Origin: JAFGRU01 sp016934985
Lineage (GTDB): Bacteria > Desulfobacterota > Desulfuromonadia > Desulfuromonadales > JAAYDE01
Assembly: GCA_963665045.2 (NCBI GenBank)
Contig: CAXXJQ010000003.1
Coordinates: 1,054,001-1,118,000 of the forward strand
Direction: 5' to 3'
Length of the DNA stretch: 64,000 nucleotides
Every line of letters starts with the position of its first letter. Positions within the stretch are counted from its first letter, which is position 1. Shown in pieces: positions 55,603 to 64,000 of the stretch. The translations under genes were made by a program, and so were the position numbers. The notes under the pieces were generated by a model. The model was not told the origin of the DNA, did no database searches, and saw only the letters and a program-made list of their open reading frames with translations.

Positions 55603-56950
55603 CCTAGAAGCTGAGATGAGCGTGATCGGAGCTATCCTGCTGGATCCTGAAGCGGCCATGGCCAGAGTGGCCGCTGAACTTAATCCTGATGATTTCTACC
55701 ATGTGGGAAACGCGATAATTTATCGGGCTTCCTTGGAACTGAATAGGGACCAGGTGCTAATCGACTTGGTCACTCTGACTTCAAAACTTGAGGACCAGGG
55801 CAAGCTCCACCAGGTTGGTGGTGCCGGGTATATAGCCCAGCTGGTTGATTTTGTCCCGACAGCGGCCAACGTCGGCTACTATGCTGGCCTGATCCGCCAG
55901 AAGGCTGTTGCCAGGCGGGTGATCCAAACGGCCCGAGAGATTGCTGCTTCTGCCTATTGTGCTGAAGATACGGATGCCCTGCTTGCCAACGCCATGGCAG
56001 CCCTCGAAGCTGCCGGTGGTTCTGGTTCTAAGGCTGGCAATGATCTCCTTACCATGGATGAGATGAGAGTTCTCTACGAAAAGCACGTCCGGCTTCTGGA
56101 TAAGGCGCGATTTGTTACGGGTTTCCCGGACGTGGATGGAGTGATTAGGGGAGTCGCCCCTGGGGAAGTCATGATGATCACAGCCTATTCCGGTCTTTTC
56201 AAGTCGGCTTTCCTGCAAAATATTCTGATTCAGGCCTGTCACCGGACCAAACTCCATCATCTCTTTTTTTCAATAGAAATGCCTGCCACCAGGGTTTTTG
56301 AGCGGACCTGCCAGATCGCCATGGAGGAATACACCTACAGGGTTGAATCAGGGTTCCACCACCATGAAGGATATGGTGATCAGACCATGGACGAACTTAA
56401 AAAGTTGGGAGCGGACAAGCTGATTGTATGCGACCGCCCGGCCCTTACCATTGAACAGATCGAGCATTATGCCAGGATAGCAAAGGCCAGATTTGGAGAA
56501 CTCGGTGCGGTCGGTATTGACTACCTCGGGCTTATGGCTGCCGATGGCCTTTCCCGGGAATATGACCGGATCAGCTATGTTGCAGAAAACAGTAAGCACT
56601 TGGCAAAGCGGTTAAACGTCCCGGTAATCATTTTGACCCAGATCGACCGCAACAGCGCCCGTGATGGAAAGGTTGAGGCCTACAGCGCTAAGGGTTCCGG
56701 TGCGATCGAGGCCAGCGCCGACTATATGCTTGGATTGCTGCGCAATGAACGCAAGGATCTTTTACTCAAAATCCTGAAAAACCGAAATGGTGAAGCGGAT
56801 TTGAAATTCAAGGTTGAGATAGATGCGAAGTACCTCAAATTCAGAAGCATCGAACCATATGACGCCATTGCCGTCAAAAATTCCGAGCGTGGCCGTGAAA
56901 GAATTCGCAAAGGGTACACCAGGGATCCGGAGGAATACGACCCCTATTGA
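55577..56950 (+). CDS. dnaB: DnaB-type replicative helicase with variant Walker A
   Basis: 457 residues. It has the DnaB N-terminal domain (PHNLEAEMSVIGAILLDPEA, GGAGYIAQLVDFVPTAANV) and the RecA-like motor: FSIEMPATRVFER, Walker B region VGIDYLGLMA, LTQIDRNSARDG and SGAIEASADYMLGLL. The P-loop reads AYSGLFKS (203-210), with Phe where the Gly before Lys is expected. The helicase may be altered or specialised. It follows the O-like initiator, forming an origin-loading pair. Confidence 0.85.
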   Translation: MKDKQPPHNLEAEMSVIGAILLDPEAAMARVAAELNPDDFYHVGNAIIYRASLELNRDQVLIDLVTLTSKLEDQGKLHQVGGAGYIAQLVDFVPTAANVGYYAGLIRQKAVARRVIQTAREIAASAYCAEDTDALLANAMAALEAAGGSGSKAGNDLLTMDEMRVLYEKHVRLLDKARFVTGFPDVDGVIRGVAPGEVMMITAYSGLFKSAFLQNILIQACHRTKLHHLFFSIEMPATRVFERTCQIAMEEYTYRVESGFHHHEGYGDQTMDELKKLGADKLIVCDRPALTIEQIEHYARIAKARFGELGAVGIDYLGLMAADGLSREYDRISYVAENSKHLAKRLNVPVIILTQIDRNSARDGKVEAYSAKGSGAIEASADYMLGLLRNERKDLLLKILKNRNGEADLKFKVEIDAKYLKFRSIEPYDAIAVKNSERGRERIRKGYTRDPEEYDPY

Positions 56951-56962
56951 GGTTGGTTAAAT

Positions 56963-57322
56963 ATGGATATCCGCTTTAGCGTAAAAAAAAGAAACCCTGA
57001 CACTGGGGAGTGGACATTTGTAGATGTCAACGATCTGGCCGGCAAAAATTTACAGACATGGCTTGAAGCCTATGTCGGGAAGGAGGTTGTCGCTGAGTTT
57101 GTTTTTGGTGAGGAAAAGTTTTTTTTCACGGGGACAGAGCGCTGGAAAGGAAGAATGGCACGCAAAGGGAAAGCTGTCATGTTCGAGGAGGCTGCTAAAA
57201 TCCTCCAGGAACGCTGTCCTGATTTGTTGAATGAAGTAATTCCAAAGGTTGATACCGTCGCCGGTATTTTTGAAGGTTGTACTTTGCAAGAGATAAATTT
57301 CAGCGGAGATAGAAATGGATAA
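56963..57322 (+). CDS. hypothetical protein
   Basis: 119 residues, starting 12 bases after the helicase stop with GAGGTT upstream. Beta-rich start (MDIRFSVKKRNPDTGEWTFV) and helical C-terminus. Overlaps the next gene by eight bases. Family unknown. Confidence 0.55.
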   Translation: MDIRFSVKKRNPDTGEWTFVDVNDLAGKNLQTWLEAYVGKEVVAEFVFGEEKFFFTGTERWKGRMARKGKAVMFEEAAKILQERCPDLLNEVIPKVDTVAGIFEGCTLQEINFSGDRNG

Positions 57323-57854
57323 TTTCAAGCAAGTTTACAAAAGCCGGGCGGAGGCCTTCAGGAAGTTTATTCATCCACAGAGCCTTCCAGTCAGCCAGGC
57401 GAAGTTTTACCAAGATGCTGACAGGCTCAACCTGGTCCGCAACAATAAGACCGTGCACCTGTCTGATCTTCTTGCTTATGTCCGAGCAGAGTTGCAGGTC
57501 AACCCTAGCACAGGGGAGAGTCTGGTTGAAAGAGATCAGGAAAAAGAGAAGCGTGACTGGGAGATCCGGAAGTTAAAAGCCGAAGTCGAGTCCCGGGAGA
57601 AGGCCAATCGGAAAGAAGATGCAAAGTGGACGCTCAAGGAAGACGCCGATATTCAGGCGGCTGCCCTGGCCGGACTGATCAAGGACACCGTCACCCATCA
57701 CCTCCACCTGTCCAGAACAAAGTTGGTTCACGTGGCAGGCGGGGATAATAACAGGGCGGCAGAGTTTGCCGAGGAAATTGAGAACGTTCTTCGTGCTGCT
57801 TTCAATGAGGTCGCTAACATGGTGGAGACCGAAGTTGAGATCGAGGAGGATTGA
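57315..57854 (+). CDS. HTH/coiled-coil protein, possibly small terminase-like
   Basis: 179 residues. The N-terminal region (AEAFRKFIHPQSLPVSQAKF, HLSDLLAYVRAEL) looks like a DNA-binding domain. A Lys/Glu-rich coiled coil follows (EKEKRDWEIRKLKAEVESRE), then a helical tail. This layout occurs in some small terminase subunits (Nu1/TerS types), but no large subunit lies nearby, so the role is uncertain. GGAG precedes the ATG. Confidence 0.45.
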   Translation: MDNFKQVYKSRAEAFRKFIHPQSLPVSQAKFYQDADRLNLVRNNKTVHLSDLLAYVRAELQVNPSTGESLVERDQEKEKRDWEIRKLKAEVESREKANRKEDAKWTLKEDADIQAAALAGLIKDTVTHHLHLSRTKLVHVAGGDNNRAAEFAEEIENVLRAAFNEVANMVETEVEIEED

Positions 57855-57857
57855 TTG

Positions 57858-58055
57858 ATGGTTTTTGAGTGCCGATTCTGCGGACTTTTGTTCCGGCCGT
57901 TTGGATCAAAAACCGGCAAGGACGGGGTTAGGGAGTGCCCTGTTTGCTTCGGGCCAAGTTTTTTTCTGAGACCATTTTTGCGTATTACTGCTGACAAAAA
58001 AATTAGATCCATGGGCTCATTTGCTGTTCCTTCTCATCAAGGTGGACAAAAATGA
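57858..58055 (+). CDS. zinc-ribbon small protein
   Basis: 65 residues with GAGGA before the ATG (57858). Two Cys pairs, FECRFCG (5 and 8) and ECPVCFG (27 and 30), form a probable zinc ribbon. It overlaps the next start by four bases (ATGA). Confidence 0.55.
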   Translation: MVFECRFCGLLFRPFGSKTGKDGVRECPVCFGPSFFLRPFLRITADKKIRSMGSFAVPSHQGGQK

Positions 58056-58258
58056 CTGTTCAGGAAGTTCGTGAAAGAAAAAAAACCGTCAATGTAAACC
58101 AAGCTGCAAGCATAATTGGTTGCAGCCGAAGTCATGTTTATCGCCTTCTTGAGTTGGGTGCGCTCGAAGGCTATAGAATTGGACATTCAAGAGGGGTCAG
58201 AATTTACACACATTCTGTCGAATCCTTTATCGAAAAAAAAGAGTTTTTAGGAATTTAA
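58052..58258 (+). CDS. excisionase-type HTH protein
   Basis: 68 residues with VNVNQAASIIGCSRSHVYRL (helix-turn-helix) and a wing GYRIGHSRGVRIYTHSVESF, the MerR/Xis fold. It may be the excision factor or a regulator. It is a second such protein besides the AlpA-like one at 48475, and lies near attR. Confidence 0.75.
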   Translation: MTVQEVRERKKTVNVNQAASIIGCSRSHVYRLLELGALEGYRIGHSRGVRIYTHSVESFIEKKEFLGI

Positions 58259-58268
58259 AAGGGAAATC

Positions 58269-58514
58269 ATGGAAAAAATTAAATTTAACGACGTTGATGG
58301 AGTGGAAATCATTAAGGCTGTAAATGATGCTCTTCTGAAAAAAGGCTTAATGTCTGGCAAGTGGAGTTTTTCATTATCACCGAGAAAAGAATTTGTTGTT
58401 TTCAACTGCCGAATTGAGCCATTAAATGAAGGCCCTTCACCTGGGGCAACGACCATGATTGTGCCCCGCGCTGAATTGACAGCGGAGGAACCCGCAAAGA
58501 CTCCATGGCCTTGA
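58269..58514 (+). CDS. hypothetical protein
   Basis: 81 residues with an AAAAGGG site. Reads KFNDVDGVEIIKAVNDALLK then beta-type strands and a Pro-rich end. Last well-supported gene before attR. Family unknown. Confidence 0.5.
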   Translation: MEKIKFNDVDGVEIIKAVNDALLKKGLMSGKWSFSLSPRKEFVVFNCRIEPLNEGPSPGATTMIVPRAELTAEEPAKTPWP

Positions 58515-58656
58515 TGATCATACCGGAGAAATCTGGTTAAGCGAACAATGACGAAATGATCATGACGCGGCAATAGTCACTGGCGGCAGGTTGGGATGCC
58601 GGGCACATAAAGACATAACGATAAAGCTCACCTGCTGGCAGAAAAGGATTAAAAAA

Positions 58657-58746
58657 ATGAGTGAAGAATTTTACACCCTGAAGGAAGCACTACACTTATT
58701 TTGTGCCAAAGAAAAAGGTAACATAACAAAATTTGAAATATTTTAG
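58657..58746 (+). CDS. very small reading frame, possible truncated HTH gene
   Basis: 29 codons with AAAAGGA upstream. Starts EEFYTLKEALHLFCAKEKGN, reminiscent of the first helices of excisionase-type proteins but then stops. The remaining bases of 58515-58656 show nothing. Confidence 0.3.
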   Translation: MSEEFYTLKEALHLFCAKEKGNITKFEIF

Positions 58747-58768
58747 GGGCTCAAGGCGGGTTTTGCGT

Positions 58769-58800
58769 GTTGGGTATATCGTTGGGATGTCAATTTTGAT
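58769..58800 (+). promoter_or_regulatory. candidate integrase arm-binding site, right
   Basis: Partner of 45089-45120 (25 of 32 identical), with two GTTGGG units 12 bases apart. It lies 45 bases inside the attR repeat. Confidence 0.5.
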
Positions 58801-58802
58801 GT

Positions 58803-58837
58803 AAATAAAAAGGGTTAGGTTTTTCACCTAACCCTTT
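58803..58837 (-). terminator. tRNA-Gly terminator supplied by the element
   Basis: Perfect 12-bp stem AAAGGGTTAGGT with its complement and a T-run on the minus strand. It lies 11 bases beyond the tRNA CCA end, inside the element, so the element brought a new terminator for the restored tRNA gene. Confidence 0.88.
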
Positions 58838-58844
58838 GATTTTA

Positions 58845-58922
<78 letters not shown>

Positions 58923-58960
58923 CAAGCGAAAAAAAGTATAATTGCCTGCCGGTTTTTTTG

Positions 58961-60250
58961 TCAATCCCTTTTTCTCTGGCGCCGGACAAAGTTGAGGGCC
59001 TCGTCGACGTTATGTACCCGCCCGGCAATCTCTTCGCGGCGGATGGCTTTCAAAACGCTGGAAAGTGATTCCTTGTTGATTCCTTCCCGGAGAAGGGTTT
59101 TGGCTTCAAGCAGGTCGCAAAGTTGGTTGTCCTTTTTATGTTGAAGAAAATTTCCCCAGGTTTCTGAAATAAAACGCACGGCACCAAGTGGCTCTGGTGC
59201 CTTTAACGCGGCGAGTGATAGCAGCATTTCAAGGGGATAGTTGCCAAAAGACTCAACCCATAGCGCCCTGCCCCGCGCTCCGCAACTGAGTTTATGCCAG
59301 TCGCAAAAAAGGCTTTCAGAAAGATGGTAAAGGTCATCAAGCAGACGACGGCTTTTGCGGGCGAGGCGCAGTTTTTTCACCAGTTTGTTGAATTCCATTG
59401 GGTCGTAGCCGCGGAGAAAGAGCCCCAACTTAATGAGCGCAGCTCTTGAAAAGCCTTCTTCCAGGTATTCGGAAAGAGTTTTGTCAATATCTCCCCGACC
59501 AAGAGTAAGGAGCAGAGCACAAAATTTTTCAATCCAGAGGGCACCTCTGGCAATCGATCCGTGGAGCCCTGCGTCACCCCATAAAGGGCGGTTAAGTCCG
59601 AGTTCCTCCATGACATAAACTGCCTGCGATGCCATGTCGAGGCTGAATATGCGTCCCAGTTCTTTATTGATTCGTTCCGCCGCCACCTGGTTAATGAGAT
59701 CCACCGTATTTTTCATAAGAAATAGGGTGTGGGTTTCAATCTCCATATCAAACTGCAGAGCCAGGCGTATTCCGCGCAGGAGCCGCAAGGGGTCATTGGC
59801 AAAACTGTTATCAGAGCAGGAACGGAGAATCCCATTTCTCAGGTCTGACAGGCCGGAGAGGGGATCAAAAATCTGGCTGTCAGAGGAGTGAAGCGGGAGG
59901 GCCATGGCGTTGATTGTGTAATCACGGTCCCGCAGGTCGGCTTCCAGATCAGCGCAGCGGAAAGGTGCAAAATCAAAAGAAAGATTGCCTTGCGGGTTTT
60001 TGCAGACCACCCGGCTGTGTCTTCGCTCAGGGTCGAGGATGAACCAGCTTCCCCCGGTCTGTTCGGCATAGTGGCAAGCCAAAACCGTAGGATCACCAGG
60101 GGTGATGATGTCGTAGTCGGCGCATTTGCGGCCAAGAAGGGCATCCCTCAGGGCGCCGCCGACCAAAAAACATTCCTGTGCCTGTCGGGCCTTTTGAAGG
60201 CAGGTCAGGAAAAAGGAGTTGTTTTCGAAAAAGTGGTTGAGGGCTTTCAT
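58961..60250 (-). CDS. CCA tRNA nucleotidyltransferase / poly(A) polymerase family
   Basis: Nucleotidyltransferase adding CCA, or A tails, to RNA 3' ends. N-terminal catalytic motif FLVGGALRDALLGRKCADYD (Gly pair and Asp pair), then DLRDRDYTINAMAL and DPLRLLRGIRLALQF. The C-terminal helical part is weakly conserved. 429 residues is normal for the class II family, which includes both CCA- and poly(A)-adding enzymes. The downstream tRNA gene carries CCA already, so a repair role is likely. Confidence 0.85.
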   Translation of the reverse strand: MKALNHFFENNSFFLTCLQKARQAQECFLVGGALRDALLGRKCADYDIITPGDPTVLACHYAEQTGGSWFILDPERRHSRVVCKNPQGNLSFDFAPFRCADLEADLRDRDYTINAMALPLHSSDSQIFDPLSGLSDLRNGILRSCSDNSFANDPLRLLRGIRLALQFDMEIETHTLFLMKNTVDLINQVAAERINKELGRIFSLDMASQAVYVMEELGLNRPLWGDAGLHGSIARGALWIEKFCALLLTLGRGDIDKTLSEYLEEGFSRAALIKLGLFLRGYDPMEFNKLVKKLRLARKSRRLLDDLYHLSESLFCDWHKLSCGARGRALWVESFGNYPLEMLLSLAALKAPEPLGAVRFISETWGNFLQHKKDNQLCDLLEAKTLLREGINKESLSSVLKAIRREEIAGRVHNVDEALNFVRRQRKRD

Positions 60251-60290
60251 GGATTAGCCGGTTAAAAGGAATCCGGGTAGCCCTGACTTT

Positions 60291-61641
60291 TTAATCGCGG
60301 GTTAAAAGATCCCTTGCTCCTTGAAAAATGATATCGAAAAGCTCGGCGATATGTTCCTTGGCAATACAGGAAAAGGCGATGCGCATATCCCGCTTGCCGG
60401 TGGAGATTGTACCGACGCCGTATTTATCAAGAAGATGGACCCGCAAGGCTTCGGCATCAACCTCTTTTAATTTCAGGGTCATGAAATAGCCCGAGTTGAA
60501 TGGGTAGTAATCCCATACCTCCTTAAATTTGTCCTGGCCCAGAACAGCTTTGACCTCCAGAGCGCGATTTTTGAGGATATTGAATTTGGCTTCTTTCTCC
60601 CTGGCAAAATCAGGGTTTTTCAAGGCATCGAGGATAAAGGTCTGGGAAGGATGCGGACAGTTGGATATGGTTGCCCGGATAATACCCATGGTTTTTTTTT
60701 TCAAGGACGTCGAGGACTTCCGGATTTGCATCAGAGTGGCCGTCGGCAAACGTAATGAAACCGGTACGGAAGCCCCAGACGAAGTCTTCCTTGGTTGCGC
60801 CGTCGACTTTGACCGCGAGAATGCGGGGATGAAGGTTGGCCAGGCGGCCGAACAGGGATTCCTTCAGGGAGTCCTCGTAAAAGAGACCGAAATAGGCATC
60901 GTCGATAAGAACAAGGATATTGCAGCCGCTTTCAGCCACCTCGCGAATGGCCGCGACGATACATTCTCCTTCCTCAACCGACGGTGTGAAGCCTGTCGGA
61001 TTATTGGGGAAATTTAGAAGCACCATGGCCTTGCCTTTTTCTCGGGCGCTTTCCTTTAATGTTTTACTGAAGGCATCGACATTTAACCTGTTGGTTTCAT
61101 TGAAGAACGGAAAATATCTAAAAACGCCCTTATTGCGGACCTCAAAGGTAAGGCGGTAATTTCCCCATATTTGGTCTGGTGCAACAATGTGATCACCGGG
61201 ATCGATGAACAGATCACCGACAATGGACAGTCCGTGGGTCAAAGCATTGGTAACAATGGGTGTGCTGAAATGTTTGCCTTTAAGAGTCGGGTTTTCTTGG
61301 AGCATTTTTTCGCGCCACAATTGGCGAAGTTCCGGTTTTCCGGCTGGCGGTGCATAAGGAAAAATCTGGCTTGGGTCGAAATTGGGGAAATGTTTCCTGA
61401 TGCATGGGAGATACATGGGGTTGCCGTCTTCAGTGGCGATGCCGATGGTGGCGTTGAATTTGTGGGCTTTGGATTTGGCTTCGGCTGACTGGCTAAGAAT
61501 GCCCTTGGGAAAGAAAAAGTCCTTGCCGGTTTCAGACAATAATTCAAGAACGTGAGGATTGTTTTTTGCGAGTTTTTCATTTAGTTCCACCGCCAGCGGA
61601 TTCATCTTTTTCTGCCCCCTTGCAATCTGAATATTAGCCAA
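60291..61641 (-). CDS. class I/II aminotransferase, frame broken once
   Basis: PLP-dependent enzyme of fold type I. The N-terminal frame (61641-60610) has APPAGKPELRQLWREKM, NFPNNPTGFTPSVEEG, LIDDAYFGLFYE and the PLP-lysine region DGATKEDFVWGFRTG. The rest (GIIRATISNCPHPSQT onward) lies in another frame from about 60690. The break is one extra base in the 10-base T run at 60692-60701. Removing it gives about 449 residues. The substrate cannot be told. Confidence 0.8.
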
Positions 61642-61707
61642 AAAATGGGAATTTTTCTGCTGATTTGAAAAGTTGTCCCCTTCCGCCCAAAAAACCGGGC
61701 CAGTCTA

Positions 61708-62795
61708 TTAAAAAAGTGTTCCGACTACAACCCCTAAAGCAGACATGGGTCCGGTATCGCTCAGTCCGTCCACAGTTTTTTCAACCTTTTTCAAAGTGGT
61801 CTTGGCATCCGAATAGAGGGAATCATCATTAATCAGTTTTCCGAGAGTCCCCTCCCCCTGATCGATTTTCCCGGCAATGTTTTTGACCCGTTCCATGGCA
61901 ATGCGGGCGTCATCATAAAGCTGGGGATCATTCATTAGTTTGCCGAGGGTACCTTCGCTGGAGTTGAGTTTTTTGGTGAAGGCTGCCAGGGATTCAAAGG
62001 TTTCCATGGTTTGGCGGGCGAGTTTTTCATCACCCAGGAGGCGTCCGATGGTGCCTTTACCCTTGGCCATTTTGTCGGAGATATCCCGGAAATTGGCAAA
62101 AGTTTTCTTGGCCTCATCATAGAGCGCCGGGTCGTCCAAAAGCCGGCCCAAGGTTCCCTCGCCGTTAAGCAAACGGCCCATGACCTTGTTAATACCGGTT
62201 AAGGACCCGTGCAGTTCCTCATAGAGCTGAGGGTCATTGATGAGTTTGCCAAGGGTGCCCTCCCCTGTGTCAATTTTGGTGACAATAGTGTTGAGGCGTT
62301 TAATGCTGTCGGAGAAAGTGGTGCGAGTTTCCTGAAGGAGATTTCCGAGTTCTCCAGGACTTTTTCCTGGTTGCGGTTGAGGTTGGAGATGAGTTGGTTT
62401 ATGGAGGTTGCTTCCCGGGAAGCAACGGTGGAACCCGGTGTCAGCAGCGGGCTTTCAGGGGTGCCGAAAGAGATGCCGAGAAAGTGGCCGCCCAGAAAGT
62501 TGGTCTGCTGGATCTCCGCCTGAGAATCCTCGCGAATGGTGGTCCCGGCCTGCACGGTGAAATCGAGGCGCACGCGGCTGTCGGCAATTGTGATGCTCAC
62601 GATTTTCCCCACTTCAACGCCTGACAGGCGGACCGGGTCGCCGCTTCGAATGCCTACTGCGGTTTTGAAAAAGGCATGATAAGGGTCCTTTTTTTCAAAA
62701 GGGGACCAGCCCTCGACAAATTCAATGACGGTTCCAAGAAGAATCAAGGCGGCCAGAAAAAATATTCCGACCTTCTTTTCAGTTGAAAGGGCCAT
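61708..62795 (-). CDS. mlaD: MlaD-like MCE lipid-binding protein, frame broken once
   Basis: Periplasmic MCE subunit of a phospholipid ABC transporter. It has an N-terminal membrane anchor (VGIFFLAALILLGTVIEFV) and an MCE domain (VGIRSGDPVRLSGVEVGKI). A C-terminal part holds five copies of a GEGTLGKLINDPQLY-type repeat. The frame changes near the A5 run at 62361-62365; one added base restores it and gives about 362 residues. It lies three bases downstream of mlaF. Confidence 0.85.
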
Positions 62796-62798
62796 GGG

Positions 62799-63629
62799 TC
62801 ATTCTCCCTTTAATCCTTTGGTGGTAGTATATATGAAATTTCTGACAACGGGATTTTCGCTGTTTTTTATTTCCTCCGGGGTGCCGACCTCAACAATTCC
62901 ATCCTGGTTAATCATAGCCACCCGGTCTGATAGATAAAGAGCAAAATTCAAGTCGTGGCTGACAATGATGGTGGTGAAGTCAAGCTCCTGGCGCAGGCTT
63001 TTCATAACCCGGGCCAGTTCGTCTGAGGTGACCGGATCGAGCTCGGCCGTTGGTTCGTCATAGAGAATAAGGTCGGGATTCACCGCCAGGGAACGGGCGA
63101 TGGCGACCCTTTTTTTCATCCCTCCGGAAATTTCAGAAGTACGCAGGTTTTCCTTGCCGGCGAGTCCTACCAAACGCAGCTTTTCCTGGATAATGGCGCG
63201 GATGCGCGTTTCGGGACAAATGCGGTTTTCACGCAGCCACAGGCCGACGTTTTCGCCAACCGACAGGGAATTGAACAGGGCTGATGTCTGAAACACCATG
63301 GAGCAGCGGTAACTCGCTTTTTTGTCAACGTTTTTGAGGATGTCTACGCCGTTAATGTGGATGGAACCGCTGTCCGGCTCGATAAGCTTGACGAGGTGTT
63401 TGAGAAGAACGCTTTTTCCCGTTCCAGACGGGCCGATGATGGCGAAGGTCTCGTTGGGTTTTACCACCAAGTTGATGTTTTTAAGGACGTGGTGGCCGTT
63501 GAAGGATTTGTTGAGATCGGTTATTCGCACCTCAACCCCCTTCGGTTTTGCGTACTGGACCCCGAGGGTGCTGGTGTCCGCCCCCTTGTTGTTGCCGCGT
63601 CCCAGTAATTTTTGCAGGAATGCACTCAA
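62799..63629 (-). CDS. mlaF: MlaF-like ABC transporter ATPase
   Basis: ATPase of the lipid transporter. Walker A GPSGTGKS, Q-loop MVFQTSALFNSL, signature SGGMKKRVAIARSL, Walker B LILYDEPTAELDP and the switch His in IVSHDLNFAL. I chose TTG at 63629 (276 residues), with GGGAG seven bases upstream. The longer frame to 63692 overlaps the permease gene. It lies between mlaE and mlaD. Confidence 0.92.
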   Translation of the reverse strand: MSAFLQKLLGRGNNKGADTSTLGVQYAKPKGVEVRITDLNKSFNGHHVLKNINLVVKPNETFAIIGPSGTGKSVLLKHLVKLIEPDSGSIHINGVDILKNVDKKASYRCSMVFQTSALFNSLSVGENVGLWLRENRICPETRIRAIIQEKLRLVGLAGKENLRTSEISGGMKKRVAIARSLAVNPDLILYDEPTAELDPVTSDELARVMKSLRQELDFTTIIVSHDLNFALYLSDRVAMINQDGIVEVGTPEEIKNSENPVVRNFIYTTTKGLKGE

Positions 63630-63654
63630 ACGATGGCTCCCAGTGCTACGACCC

Positions 63655-64000
63655 CTACAGCATGAGCCGGGTGAGAAAATAGTTGGCCACAAAAATGAGA
63701 AGAAAAGAGAGGACTACCGCCCGCGTGGTTGACTGGCCGATGCCTCTTGCTCCGCCCGTGGTTTGAAAGCCGATGTAGCAACCGACAACTGCGATAATAC
63801 CCCCGAATACCGTAGCTTTTATCAGCCCCTTCAAAATTTCCATATAATTAAGGGCTTGAATCATGTTGTCGTAATAGACATTGACCGGTACGTTGATCAA
63901 AGGATTGACGCTGCTGACAAAGGCGCCACCGATAACGCCGATGACGATAGCAAAAACCACCAGAGCCGGCATAGCCAGAAGACAGCCGACCAGACGCGGC
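63655..64000 (-). CDS. mlaE: MlaE-like permease (5' end outside window)
   Basis: C-terminal 114 residues of the transporter permease, open to the window edge. Hydrophobic spans are LLAMPALVVFAIVIGVIGGA, a central span VFGGIIAVVGCYIGF, and VVLSFLLIFVANYFLT. The loop GFQTTGGARGIGQSTTRAVV is conserved in MlaE proteins. It is followed by mlaF and mlaD, the standard order. Confidence 0.92.
   Translation of the reverse strand, partial: PRLVGCLLAMPALVVFAIVIGVIGGAFVSSVNPLINVPVNVYYDNMIQALNYMEILKGLIKATVFGGIIAVVGCYIGFQTTGGARGIGQSTTRAVVLSFLLIFVANYFLTRLML

Overview
The window looks like part of a Deltaproteobacteria/Desulfuromonadota chromosome (Geobacter-Pelobacter-Desulfuromonas type). This is inferred from gene content: a pyrR-pyrB-pyrC-carA-carB-greA order, a carboxynorspermidine-type polyamine cluster, many c-di-GMP proteins (two PilZ proteins, a GGDEF protein and a GGDEF-EAL protein), GspA/GspB and an Mla lipid transporter. 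Genes are dense and most lie on the minus strand outside the mobile element.

Regions. 1-3000: partial PilZ gene, a degenerate gene remnant and recG. 3070-13733 (minus): greA, carB, carA, pyrC, pyrB and pyrR behind a leader with a PyrR-binding element and an attenuator, preceded by lepA-lepB. 14159-29535: acyl-CoA ligase, a second PilZ protein, a 4Fe-4S protein, a cyclopropane synthase-like enzyme, a divergent hemerythrin, gspA-gspB, dGTPase, rsmD-coaD, a creatininase-family enzyme, queD-queE and yacG. 29.6-31.4 kb: an IS1634-type transposase. 31585-37284: a quinone reductase, then speA, nspC, carboxynorspermidine synthase and an XRE-cupin regulator. 37.5-44.6 kb: c-di-GMP enzymes and small secreted or unknown proteins.

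44933-58895 is a 13.9-kb integrative element in a tRNA-Gly(CCC) gene. It is bounded by a 51-bp direct repeat of the tRNA 3' half, and repeated arm-like sites lie just inside both ends. All its genes read rightward: tyrosine integrase, RadC-like protein, an unknown cargo-like gene, a terminator and palindrome, then an HTH protein and tail genes. The tail genes are a tail assembly chaperone pair joined by an apparent -1 frameshift site (CCCTTTG plus stem-loop), a tape measure protein and a minor tail protein Z-like protein. Replication genes follow: an O-like initiator and a DnaB-type helicase with an unusual P-loop. No large terminase, portal, capsid or lysis gene is visible. It is therefore either a decayed prophage or a satellite-like element carrying tail-length and tail-assembly genes.

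58961-64000: tRNA nucleotidyltransferase, an aminotransferase and mlaD-mlaF-mlaE. Four single-base reading-frame breaks in or beside homopolymers (two in carB, one in the aminotransferase, one in mlaD) suggest sequence error rather than true gene loss.
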